Shown: positions 11,384 to 23,800 of the stretch, piece by piece
How the letters are laid out: each line of letters opens with the position of its first letter
Numbering within the stretch: position 1 is the stretch's first letter
Source of the DNA: Tethya wilhelma
Lineage: Eukaryota > Porifera > Demospongiae > Tethyida > Tethyidae
Direction of reading: 5' to 3'
Length of the DNA stretch: 64,000 nucleotides
NCBI GenBank assembly: GCA_964030475.1
Contig: CAXIPT010000004.1
Span: forward strand, 4,940,109 to 5,004,108
Notes under the pieces: generated by a model
Seen by the model: only the letters and a program-made list of their open reading frames with translations
Database searches by the model: none
What the model was told of the DNA's origin: nothing
Position numbers and translations under genes: made by a program

Positions 11384-14300
11384 CTAATCTACTAACAGTG
11401 GCTCCTTTAGTTCAATTGATGAGTGTGTGTTTATCTGAGCTGCTCTGGTAATAGCTCTAGTGTTATCGGTGAAGGGGTTGTTCCTGGCAATTATCTTGAT
11501 GATACCAATTCGAGTCAGTGCACATCTTAAAGGAGAGCTCACTTGTTTGAATGCCTGAGAAATAATATGCAAACACTGACTTCCCTTGTGAGTGGATTTC
11601 ACTTTCAAGTACACGTGACTCATTAGAATTGCCAGTGAAACTACTACCGCAATAGAGACTGATGTTTTGATGACTTTGTCTTGGTCTCCTTCTGTCAGTC
11701 TAGTGTAGAAAGTGGCTGCTGATAAAATGCCAAGATTTAGCAGGAAAACATATTCCACGATGTCCAAATAAATTGTTTTGTAGACCCCTCCAAGGTATGC
11801 AAGATAGGTCAGCAAACAGAAGGATGTTACGGAAGTGATGAGGAGATTCAGAGCTGGATCATTACGTAAGTTCAAAGAGCAGTGCACGGATCAGCAGAAG
11901 AAGTCCAGGCCAGTAGCGATGTTTCTCCTTATAAGGGCCAGTGTGAGCATCAAAGAGAGGCTTCAGTTTCCACACCCAAGAGAGAAGGAAGTGATAAGGG
12001 AGACGCTGCAGCCACTGAATGATGAGAAGGACTAGTGTGTAAGGAGCTGAGACAAGAACAAGAAGTAGTAAAGCAGCAACAAACAGCACAGCATGTTTTG
12101 CTTCAAAGAAGTCTACATTTCCATCATAAAGCCAAACTCTTTGTATGTAGCCATCTGGGTAAACCAGTTGAGCTGAAGAGAAGGTGGTTATAGTGATTCG
12201 AAGTAGCTTTGTATAGGAGAGTAGGAAGAGTGTTCCCAATGCTTGTACAGCATACTCTCCACTGAGCCTTGCTGCAAGAGAAGAGCGTCTACTTACCATG
12301 ATTATTGCTATCACTAGGAGCCAGATATAGAGTGGAAAGAGAAACTGTAGCCACGTTTTAGTGTAAGCATCTAGACTATTCATGAAGCATGTTTCAACAC
12401 CTATGTCAAGGTTGAGCCAAGCTATGTACCATCTGAAGAATGTATTTGCTGTTTCTGTTGGGAAAAAAGTTGCTTGGTTAGCACTTACAATATTAGCAAA
12501 GAAAAGGAATGCATTTACAGTTCCTTCAGCTACTGTCAAGTTTAACAGGATGATCATAGCAACAAGAGCTAATCCAAGTAGGAGGAATACAGGTATAACC
12601 AGTATAGCCCAGAGTGAAGAGCACTTTTTACACTTGTTTGATGCAAATATCTGACTCAAATTTCCTCGGCATGATCCACAAAGGATACCAGAGCGTTCAA
12701 AATTACACTGGTTGGATGGTTTCTCTAAACTAAGGAATTGTTCCTCATTTATGCAATAGTCTAGCGGACAGTTGTTGTATACCAGTACTCCATGGGTTGT
12801 TGTATTGAGAATGTGTTTGAGAGTTGCATTGATCCATTGTTGAGAAGTCCTGCGAATAGTGTATGTTGTTACATCACAATGCACACCATGTTGATTCAAT
12901 TCTTTCATACATTCACATGTGCTTGAAGCATGGCTGAACTCAAATCCTAGTGGACATGATGAATAGAGAGGGATAAAAATTTTCAGTTGTTTTAACAGAA
13001 GCATCATCTGTTTTACTGTTATTGTTGATAAGAATGGTGGTAATTTAGATATTGGTAATTTGGAAATCTGATTACTGTCCATTTGTAAATTCAAAACTTC
13101 ATTCTTGTTGGGGGATTTTACAGTGTAATTTAATCTAGAACAGACTCTATTGACATATTGAAATTTTTGCAATTCATCTACCATCATGGAACTGTTTTCA
13201 AAAGCTGCAAGTACAATAGCTGGTGTAGTCCCAAACCTCTGACCAACAGCTACTGCTTCTATTTGAAAAGACTGTCCGGGATACAATGGTGGGTCTAATT
13301 TGTACTCAGTGATGTTACACTGTGGAGTTGCTTCTACACAAAGGCAGACCCTTGATGGAGTTGATGATATGACTGAAGGATCTTTAGGATCAGAAATCAA
13401 GCTTACGTTTCGAAGTGAGCAGAATTCCAGGTCACAAAATTAATATCAATCCAACCACCAAAAATTGCACTACCAGCATATGTTATTCACAAAGATTGTC
13501 AATCGTTGAATATTCTTATCGTCTAGTATACTTTGCAACATAAATGCACATGTTATGAAGAGCTGACCCGATTGTTTATACTTTGTTTCATAACATTCTT
13601 CTGCAATAAATATTGCACCTCCAAAGTGACTAGCCGAGTTTCCTATAAATTTTACTTTTACTCTGGAAAAGTCATCAAAAAAGCCATAACGCTCATTCGA
13701 TGTACCACCTGCACCATATACGACAATAGAGTGCTCATAAAGTGCTAGTGCACCTCCATCATAGCCTTTGTTGTTTATGAACTGTACCAGTGATCTAATT
13801 GTGAATTCTGAGCTTTGTTTGGCTGTAATGCCACCACAATTTGCACCTGTGTTATTTTTGAATAACAGTTCACCTGCTACAGCTTCCATGTATGTGTAAG
13901 ATATAACCACAGTTGATCCACCATGATTTTTCTCAGCATAGTTGTTGATAAAAGTAGTGGCTCCATAAAGTAATATCCATGATAGAAAATAACTAGAAAG
14001 ACATGTTCCATTATTGTTCAAGAACTCAGTTTGATCATTAAATGAAACAGAAGAATTAGTAAAGGTGACTAAACTATTGTCAGAACAGCAGTGTGTGACA
14101 CTAAAGTTGTAAGAAAAACATGCTATACAAAGTGCTTTGAGTGCAAAGTTGCAATTGCATGCTAGCTGTGTAAACAATACATCTCTTAACACAAGTTGAA
14201 AGTGTTTATCACCATCTTTAGTGAATGTCCTACTTCCACATCCTCTGAACATTATATTACTCCCAATAAAACGAGCACGATTCAGTTCAACTTGTACATT

Positions 14301-15471
14301 AACATCTTTGTAGCAGTCTGGATTCAGCAGTTCTTCATTGATAATTAAACCAGCACATGATTCTTGGTTACCAATAATGGTAAGATTATTCATCACCATT
14401 TCAAGTTTATATGTCATAGCCTTTGTAAAATTTTCTCTACACACATATTTAAATGAACTGAATAGAATATACTTTGGTGTTCAAGACGGACATTGGTTAG
14501 AATCACAGCAACTTTTTGAAAAAAGTACACTTGCTGATAATCTACAAACAAACCAATACCACTATAATCAGTATGACTAGCCCTGAATGACACATTTTTC
14601 AGCGAGTAAAAGTGATCATATTTGCTGATATGGGGTGAATGAAAGTTGTCCACGGTTTGTATGTAGCATCTCGTATTCAAAAATGTGGAATTCTTAATGA
14701 TCAAGACAGTTACCCCAATTGTAACAAAGCAAACATCAGATTCCGTTGTTGAGTGACTAATGATCATGTTGTGGATTCTGATGATTCCTGATTGGGTGGC
14801 TAGAATCACATAAGATGTTTCACAGGTTGAATTTGTGTCCATTTGGCGAGAATAAAGCATCTGAACTTCGATGTAAGTCAAAGGGGATAAATACGAATAC
14901 AACAGATCCTTTAAGTTAATATCACCTCCTGGCCATTTTTCTACAATTGTTGCAGAACAGTTACTTAAGTGAAAGTTGGCTAGTGTTATATTGAGCGATC
15001 GTTCAAAAAAAATCCAAGAGAAGAGTTTCCAGTACATTCAATTTTGCTACAAATTGACTCATTTGAGCCAGCACATGAGGCACCAACAATTGCAAAGTTA
15101 TGGATATTGTTCACCATTATACCCTCATATTGGTTGCTTACCTCGTGCATGCCAGGAAGAAGCTGGAGTATTGTGTTTGATGTGAAAAACCACTTGTGGT
15201 AATCCAGCACTTCCTGTAGGGTAAAAATGTCTAGCCCTAACATTGCTGATCCACTGGCAAACTGTTCACCGGTATAATTGTCTGGCATTAAAGTTGTATT
15301 GAAAGCATCTTCAATGTTTGGGACAATGTAATACACTTTCATCTTGGGTGAAAATGACGAGCAGAGGGTCATCATTGAAGCTACAAGGCTAAAAATGAAT
15401 AACAAAGTTGTTGAACTATCAAAAGTAACCATGAAAGCACTCCTGTTTGCCATTCTGCAAGCTATAGTCAC
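11384..15471 (-). pseudogene. Pmp-like membrane protein, decayed copy 3
   Basis: The complete family layout is present: signal peptide and KVYYIVPN-type start at 15471, beta-helix region with GYDGGALALYE near 13760, cysteine-rich stalk, membrane segments, and tail ELKEPLLVD ending at 11384. It is split over at least five reading frames: 14986-15471, 14414-15037, 13470-14444, 11862-13400 and 11384-11887. One break is clear: at about 11880 a 14-base deletion between two CAAAGAG repeats removes part of a membrane segment and shifts the frame. Sequence elsewhere is well preserved, so inactivation is recent or some breaks are polymorphic. I see no plausible introns that would repair it. Confidence 0.8.
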
Positions 15472-16357
15472 TATGATAGCTACACTTGGAAATAAAATAA
15501 TTGATTATTGGCTCGCCATATGCATGCAATTAAGTTTTTGTAAACTTAATTGTCAGTTCTCTAGTCACATACAAGGTGGCAATTCTTTTATGCAAGCTAT
15601 ATACATGCATGCATATACCTGGACCTTAAATGCAAGCAATTCTCTCCAAAAGTTATTGATATTATTTTCATGTGTATCTGAGCCCTTATTGTGTATGTCC
15701 ACAAAACGTTACCACTGTTATTCAAGCTACTTGATTGTGTAACCTGTGCAAAGTGAAGGTGAACACAAAATAGTAATTGTTATGTCACAAAGTTTAATAA
15801 TCAGTTTGGGAAAAGGACCAAAAAATACCCACAAAGCAAAGACTATCCGTTGACAACAAATTGGCAAAATGAAAAATTAATATCCTCCATGCAGTTGCTG
15901 TCTTATTCTCACCAGCATCGATCTGCATGTTCCTTTTGCTGATGAGAGACCTATAGTCAAGCTTGCAATGAAAAATTATAATTATATATAGGGAAAAAGG
16001 AGCTAAATATATGCCTAAAATCTCTCATCATGCATAGCCATGCACATGCTTTGCCATCAATATTATTGTGCTGCATGGTATAGTGATGTTAAAGAGATAC
16101 TACATGAGATTATCAAAATTAATGAACACAAATTAAAATAATTCAACTGGTTATTAATTTAAAACTAATTGTAAGCCAAACATACAAGAAATTAACCAAT
16201 GGATAATAACACTATTGTAACGATTAATTTTTGGTATAAAACCTTCCACATTAATTATAAATGATTACTTATTAATTTTAGGAAGTGAATTCCATGCACA
16301 CAGTGTTGTTCATTTATGAATTACAGCCTACATATCTATAAAAGGTGTTATACCTAC
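15472..16357. other. Spacer between array copies
   Basis: No gene. 15745-15900 may contain a very degraded piece of the same SCYL2-end sequence seen at 10310, but the match is weak. 16075-16340 is the 3' flank shared with copies at 2330, 11125 and 20656 (motif TGGATAATAA, then AT-rich). Confidence 0.5.
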
Positions 16358-19300
16358 CTAGTCTACTAATAGTGGCTCCTTTAGTTTAATTGATGAGTGC
16401 GTGTGTGTGTGAGCTGCTCTGGAAGCAGGTCCAGTGTTATCAGTGAAGGGGTTATTCCTGGCAATTATCTCGATGATACCGATTTGAGTCAGTGCACGTG
16501 TTATAGGAGAACTCACTTGTTTGAATGCCTCAGAAATAATATGCAAACCCTGACTTCCCTTGAGAGTGGATTTCACTTTCAAGTACACATGACTCACTAC
16601 AATTGCCAGTGAAACTACTAGAGCGATAGAAATTGATGTTTTGATGACTTTGTCTTGGTCTCCTCCTGTCAGTCTAGTGTAGAAAGTGGCTGCAGATAAA
16701 ATGCCGAGATTTAACAGAAAAACGTATTCCAAGAGGTCCAAGTAAATTGTTTTGTAGATCCCTCCAAGGTACGCAAGATAAGACAGCAAACAGAAGGAGG
16801 TTATGGAAGTGATGAGGAGATTCAGAGCTGGATCATTACGTAAGTTCAAAGAGAAGGCAACAAAGAGTAGTGCACGGATCAGTAGAAGCAACCCAGGCCA
16901 GTAGCGATGTTTCTCCTTATAAGGACCAGTGTGAGCATCAAAGAGAGGCTTCAGTTTCCACACCCAAGAGAGAAGGCAGTGGTAGGGGAGTCGCTGCAGC
17001 CACTGAATGGTGAGAAGGACTAGTGTGTAAGGAGCTGAAACAAGAACAAGAAGTAGTAAAGCAGCAACAAACAGCACAGCATGTTTTGCTTCGAGGAAGT
17101 CAACATTTCCATCATACAGCCAGACTCTTTGTATATAGCCATCTGGGTAGACTAATTGAGCTGAAGAGAAGGTGGTTATTGTGATTCGAAGTAGCTTTGT
17201 ATAGGAGAGTAGAAAGAGCGTTCCTAATGCTGGTACAGCATACTCTCCACTGAGCCTGGCCACGAATGAAGAGCGTCGACTAGCCATGATTGTTGCTATC
17301 ACTAGGAACCAGATGTAGAGAGGAAAGAGAAACTGTAGCCATGTTTTAGTGTAAGCATCCAGACCGTTTATGAAGCATGTTTCAACACCTATGTCAAGGT
17401 TGAGCCAAGCTATGTACCATCTGAAAAATGTGTTGGCTGTTTTTATTGGGAAAAAAGTTGCTTGGTTAGCACTTACAATGTTGGCAAAGAAAATGAGTGC
17501 ATTCACGGTTCCTTCAGCTACTGTCAAGTTTAGCAGGATGATCAAAACAACAAGAACTAGTCCTAATAGTAGGAATACAGGTATAACCAAAATAGCCCAG
17601 AGTGAAGAACACTTCTTACACTTGTTTGATCCAAATATATGACTCAAATTGGCTCGGCATGATCCACAAAGGATACCAAAGCGTTCAAAATTACACTGCT
17701 TGTATGGACTCTCTAAATAAAGGAATTGAGCTTTGTTTAAACAATAGTCTAGTGGGCAGTGGTTGTGTACCAGTACTCCATGGCTGGTTGTATTTAGAAT
17801 GTGTTTGAAAGTTGCATTGATCCATTGTTGAGGATTTCTGAGAATAGATATGATGCAATATCACATTCTACTGCTTTCTCTAGTAGCTCTTTCTTACAGA
17901 GACAAATACTAGAGTTTTGATCAAATTCATACCCCAGTGGGCAAGGGTTTACAGCAATGATAATTTTCAATTGTTTTAGTAGTAACGTTGCTTGCTCTCT
18001 GATCTGGTTTGATACTAAAATTCTATTTAGCCATGATTGAATTTCAAGGTTGTGAGTAGTTGTGTCAACTTCAAGCAGGATGGTTTCAGTATCATTAAAT
18101 TTTGGGGATTTAATAGTATAGTTTAAACTTGTGCAAAATTTGTCAACACTTTGTATTCTTTGCAATTCATCAACATGTACTGAACTGTTTTCAAAAGCTG
18201 CAAGTATGATGGCTGGTGTAGTCCCAAACCTCTGACCAACAGCTACTGCTTCTATTTGAAAGGACTGTCCGGGATACAATGGTGGGTCTAGTTTGTATTC
18301 TGTGATATTACAGTCTGAACAGAATCCAGATAAGATCCGGAAAATTTTTTTTCCAGATTCTGAGTTTTCGAACACTTTTTAAAGCTTAGATCTAAGCCTC
18401 TTTGATTAGGCCTAATCACTCGAGCTTAGGCCTAAGCTTAGACCTAATCTTGAAGCTTAGGCCTAAGCTTAGACCTAATCATCAAAGCTTAGGCCTAAGC
18501 TTAGACCTAATCATCAAAGCTTAGGCCTAAGCTTAGACCTGCTTAGGCCTAATCATGAAGCTTAGATCTAAGCTTAGACCAGCTTAGGCCTAATCAAGTG
18601 GCTTAGATCTAAGCTTTTTAAACTCTTTGAAATTTCAGAATCTGGAAAAAAATTTTTCCAGATCTTATCTGGATCCTGTTTCTGGAGTTGATTCTACACA
18701 CATGCACACTCTTGTTGGGTTTGAACTTATCACTGATGTATCTCTAAGCTGAGTACTAATGGTAAATTTTGATTTTTGAAGTAATCCTGCTCCACGGTTA
18801 CAAATATCTATCCAACCACCAAAAATAGCACTGCCAGAATCTACGGCAGTATTGTTTATGAATGTTATCATATTTTTGATTAATTCCTCTGGATCACGAA
18901 CAAACTTCAGGCTTATTAGGTCCAAGCCAAACGCACATGCTATATTCTTGGTTGCTGTGAAGTGCTCAAATTCCTCATAACTTTCATCCGCAACAAAAAC
19001 GGCACCACCAGAATGTTGAGCAAAATTTTCAGTAAAGATTATTTTCCCTACCAAATCATTTTCAAAATATTGCTGTGAATACACTACTTTTGATAGGCCA
19101 TAGAGTGCCATTGCTCCTCCATCATACCCTCTGTTGTTATAGAATTCCATATATGAACGGACAATAATTGTTGAGTTCTCTTTGGCCATGATTCCACCAC
19201 ATTTAGTGCCCGTATTGTTCATAAATAATATTACAGCATCTTGGCCTTCAACTTCAAGTATTGAGTTGGCCAGCAAAACTGTTGATCCACTATTTTTTTG

Positions 19301-20290
19301 TGAAATATTGTTACTAAATATCATATTTCCACCAAATACCATGTCCGATTTCCCAGTTGCTGCAATGCAGGTTCCATTGTTGTGTGTGAAGTAATTAGCA
19401 AGATTAAAGTCAACCTTTGCAACGTAAAACCTTACCAGACTTGACTCACAGCAACTTTGATTTACTCTTAAGAATTTAATATATGTTACAGTACAAATTG
19501 ACAGCAGTGCATTACTACAAATGCAGGGAACTTGATTGATTAATACATTCCTAATTTGAACTATTAGCCTTGCTCGATCATTACCTTCTAATGTAGTGCA
19601 TCCTTCGATTTTAATATTGCTTTGAATAAACCGACTATTTGATATTCTAAATATTGCTAGAAAGTTTTCTTCATCGTAACAAGCAGTATCAATATCCACT
19701 AGTTCTACAGATAAGCCAAAGCAAGATTCTTGGTTGCCAAATACTTTAACTGTGTTCATTTCAACTGAAACTTTGTACTGAACTGGAATTTTTTTCAAAT
19801 TATCAGTACACAACTCATTGTTAGCAATACTATACTTGAATTTAAGGCCTCTGTTTTGAAATACTGATTGTTCAAGGATTACTTCAATAGAGTCAACTGT
19901 TTGATAGAATTCAATGTACAATGCATAGCTATTAAATTTCTTTTGGCCAGCCTGAGACTGAAACACAATATTACTGAATGTATACACTTGTTTAGTACCT
20001 ATAAAGTAGTGTACTAGTAGACTAAGTATATCTGATTTGTCTAAAACAACAATGTAAGCCTTAACAGCTGACACAAAGTAGGAATGCCGAATGGTTAAGC
20101 TAGTCAACCCCATTGTTGCAAAGCAAGCTGTTACAGTAGTTCGGTACTGGAAAATTACATTTTCAACTGTAAAGTTGCCTGGAAGAAATATCAAAAACAT
20201 GTACTTGCTACACACGTGGTAAAAACTATTATATAGTTTAAAATATCTGACAATTTCTTTGAAGTTTAGCAAGTCATTTTCTAATTCCAT
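16358..20290 (-). pseudogene. Pmp-like membrane protein, decayed copy 4
   Basis: The C-terminal 429 residues (16358-17647) are intact and nearly identical to copy 1 in the membrane region, ending KLKEPLLVD. Three lesions are visible. A frameshift near 17850 breaks the stalk (family CDITTYTILRT becomes CDIASYLFSEI). A 364-base MITE (18317-18680) interrupts the region after GGWIDIC. The first ~180 residues, including the signal peptide, are missing: homology stops near 20290 and unrelated DNA follows. The ectodomain fragment 18665-20290 otherwise has the family motifs GNQESC, GYDGGAMALYG and GSAIFGGWIDIC. Confidence 0.85.
18317..18680. mobile_element. MITE with internal AAGCTTAGGCCT tandem repeats
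   Basis: Terminal inverted repeats of about 40 bases (left AACAGAATCCAGATAAGATC, right the reverse complement of a near-identical sequence) are bordered by a 3-base duplication TCT (18314-18316 and 18681-18683). The interior consists of several degenerate copies of a ~28-base unit built from AAGCTTAGGCCTAAGCTTAG, itself palindromic. Comparison with copies 3 and 5 shows the uninterrupted target, so this is an insertion. Confidence 0.85.
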
Positions 20291-20655
20291 TGTTAGTGCA
20301 CTACAGTTACTTAACTGAATTTAGGAAAAGCCTTCCCTCTAGGCAACCAAGGAGTAGTCCCCACGACATCAGTAGTCAATGGAGGTGTGTGGACTTGAGC
20401 AAAGTCGTGGTCCTCAGAGGAGTCGCACTTCTAGAACCTCCCTCCATTCCAGGTAGCGGAGGCATGCCACTTAGCCTAACCTTTAGTGCTTGTATTTTCC
20501 CATAGTCCCTCATTTGGTCACAGTGCATCCTCCACACTTCAGCCACCCTTGCACTCTCCTTTGCTGCCTCCTCCTTTAGGGAGGTAATCTCATCGACCTG
20601 TTGCTCCACTTTCTCAGTGGCTTCTTGCAAGGATTCCCCCTCTGTCTCAGGAGGT
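20291..20655 (-). other. Unidentified fragment with coiled-coil frame
   Basis: This segment replaces the 5' end of decayed copy 4. Minus-strand frame 20376-20630 encodes 84 residues starting MQEATEKVEQQVDEI, with a heptad-like charged helix and then a proline/glycine-rich end. It resembles the style of retroelement gag or a cellular coiled-coil gene, but I cannot name it. From 20656 onward the sequence is the usual 3' flank of the array genes. Confidence 0.3.
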
Positions 20656-20891
20656 TAAAATTAAGGTTCTGACATTATCAAAATTAATGACCATCATGAA
20701 AAATAATTCAACTTGTTATTTAAAGCTAATTGTAAATCAAACTTACAATAGATTAACCAATGGATAATAATTGTATTGTAAAAAAATAATTTTGTTATGT
20801 AAAGCATTAATTTAATTTATTAATAATTACTTATTAATCAAAGGAAATGAAAATGTATTAAGTCCACACATTATGTACTACAATTATATAC

Positions 20892-23800
20892 CTAGTTTAC
20901 TAACAATGGCTCCTTAAGTTTGATTGATGAGTGTGTGTGTACTTGAGCTGCTCTGGCAGCAGATCCAGTGTTTTCAGTAAAGGGGTTGTTCCTGGCAATT
21001 ATCTTGATGATACCTATTCGAGTCAGTGCACATGTTATGGGAGAGCTCACTTGTTTGAATGTCTCAAAAATAAAATGCAAACACTGACTTCCCTTGTGAG
21101 TCGATTTCACTTTCAAGTACATGTGACTCATTAGAATTGCCAGTGAAACTACTAGAGTGATAGAGACTGATGTTTTGATGACTTTGTCTTGGTCTCCTCC
21201 TGTCAGTCTAGTGTAGAAAGTGGCTGCTGATAAAATGCCGAGATTTAGCAAGAAAAAATACTCCAAGATGTCCAAGTAAACTGTTTTGTAGATCCCTCCA
21301 AGGTATGCAAGATAGGTCAGCAAACAGAAGGAGGTTATGGAAGTGATGAGGAGATTCAGAGCTGGATCATTACGTAAGTTCAAAGAGAAAGCAACAAAGA
21401 GTAGTGCACGGATCAGTAGAAGCAGTCCAGGCCAGTAGCGATGTTTCTCCTTATAAGGACCGGTGTGAGCATCAAAGAGAGGCTTAAGTTTCCACACCCA
21501 AGAGAGAAGGCAGTGGTAGGGGAGACGCTGCAGCCACTGAATGGTGAGAAGGACTAGTGTGTAAGGAGCTGAAACAAGAACAAGAAGTAGTAGAGCAGCA
21601 ACAAACAGCACAGTGTGTTTTGCTTCAAGAAAGTCAACATTTCCATCATATAGCCAGACTCTCTGTACATAGCCATCTGGGTAGACCATTTGAGCTGAAG
21701 AGAAGGTGGTTATAGTGATTCGAAGTAGCTTTGTATAGGAGAGTAGGAAGAGTGTTCCTAATGCTGGTACAGCATACTCTCCACTGAGCTTTGTTGCGAG
21801 TGAAGAGTGTCGACTAGCCATGATTATTGCTATCACTAGGAGCCAGATGTAGAGAGGAAAGAGAAACTGTAGCCACGTCTTAATGTAAGCATCCAGACCA
21901 TTTATGAAGCATGTTTCAACACCTATGTCAAGGTTGAGCCAAGCTATGTACCATCTGAAGAATGTATTTGCTGTTTCTGTTGGGAAAAAAGTTGCTTGGT
22001 TGGCACTGACAATATTGGCAAAGAAAATGAGTGCATTCACAGTTCCTTCAGCTACTGTCAAGTTTAGCAGGATGATCAAAGCAACAAGAGCTAGTCCAAG
22101 TAGGAGGAATACAGGTATAACCAGTATAGCCCAGAGTGAAGAACACTTCTTACACTTGTTTGATCCAAATATGTGACTCAAATTTGCTTGGCATGAACCA
22201 CAAAGGATACCAGAGCGTTCGAAATTACACTGGTTGTATGGTTTCTCCAAATTAAGGAATTGGACCTCATTCAAGCAATAGTCCAATGGGCAATTGTTGT
22301 GTACCAGCACTCCATGGCTGGTTGTATTGAGAATGTGTTTGAAAGTTGCATTGATCCATTTTTGGGATGTCCTGAGAATAGTGTATGTTGTTATGTCACA
22401 TTCTACACCATGTGTGTGAAGTTCCTCCTTACATACACACGAACTTGAATTTCTATTAAACCTGTACCCTAATGGACAAGGTAATAGGGTAATGTTAAGG
22501 CTCAATTGTTTCTTCAGTATTGGTATTTCATCTGTGAATAACTGGTATGGACCCAGATCAATGTTTTCATAATCAGGAACGCTTGGTATAATGTTCGTTC
22601 TGTCAACATTCAACTGTATACGTTCATTATCATTTGGGGATTTAACTGTATAGTTCAACTGTGTACAAAATTTGTAAACATTTTGTAGCTGATGCAACTC
22701 ATCAACTGTAATAGAAATGTTTACAAATGAAGCTGCTACAGCTGTAGGTGTGGTTCCCATTCTCTGTCCTACTGCTACAGCTTCAATCACAAATGACTGC
22801 CCAGGATAAAGAGCATCGATGTTGTACTCTGTGATGGTACAATTAATCATTGAATTCAAACATATGCATATCCTTGATGGACTTGATGCTATTGCAGAAG
22901 GGTCTTCTTCGTGGTTTACTGGTATTTCATGTCCATAGTCCCTGTATGGCAACTCTGAATGACTTGTATGGTGGTCGTCGATTACTAGTGTTGGGTTTAT
23001 ACAAATGTCTATCCATCCTCCGTAAACTGAACTGCCAGAGTGCACTGCAGTGTTGTTGACAAATTCGAGTTGGCTTGTTGTAAAGATGTCCTTTACCTCA
23101 TAAGGCTCTTCAAAATTGAACGACCACAATGCACATAGGAATATACTCCCAGATGCATCGTAACTCTGCGTGTAGCCATTGTCTTCAATGTAAATGCCTC
23201 CTCCTTTATTCTGAGCCATATTTCCAATAAATTTACAAAAGGCTCCAATGTTTGATACCAACATTGACTTTTTATAGAGAGCTATTGCCCCTCCATCATA
23301 TCCTTTGTTGTTTATGAACTGTGCAGGTGTATAAATAACGAGCTTCGAATTTTCTGTTGCTTTTATTCCACCACAACTTGCACCTGTGTTATTTTTTAGC
23401 ACAAAGTTTTCATAAGCTAAAATGTTGCATGTTGTATTGACAAGAACAATAGTTGAACCACTATGTTGATTTGCTATATTGTCTTTAAATAGAGCATCCT
23501 CCTCAAAGTTTAGAAAACTGTGGATCAATCCAAGAGATGTACCATTGTTTCGTAAAAAGTCATTGAACCCCAAAAATGTGACATTAGAAGCAAAGAAAAT
23601 AGTCAGTCCTTCTCCACTACTACAGCTGTCAATCAGTTGAAAATACGAAATCATTACTAGTCCATAATCCACAGAAAGTGCAGCTCTACAATTGCATGGG
23701 ACTCCTTCAATATGTATACCTATGAGTTCGATGTTAATCATCACAAAATGTCCTTGAATCATCTTTGAGTAGCACTCCCAAAATGAACATTCACTCATAG

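Noticed and set aside
12382..12654. Conserved 90-residue plus-strand frame, repeated at 17370 and 21904
   Set aside because: It is antisense to the most conserved membrane region of the Pmp-like genes, so its conservation follows from the real gene.
18400..18615. Regular repeats suggestive of a CRISPR array
   Set aside because: Units are directly adjacent without unique spacers, lie inside a MITE with inverted ends, and the genome is eukaryotic.
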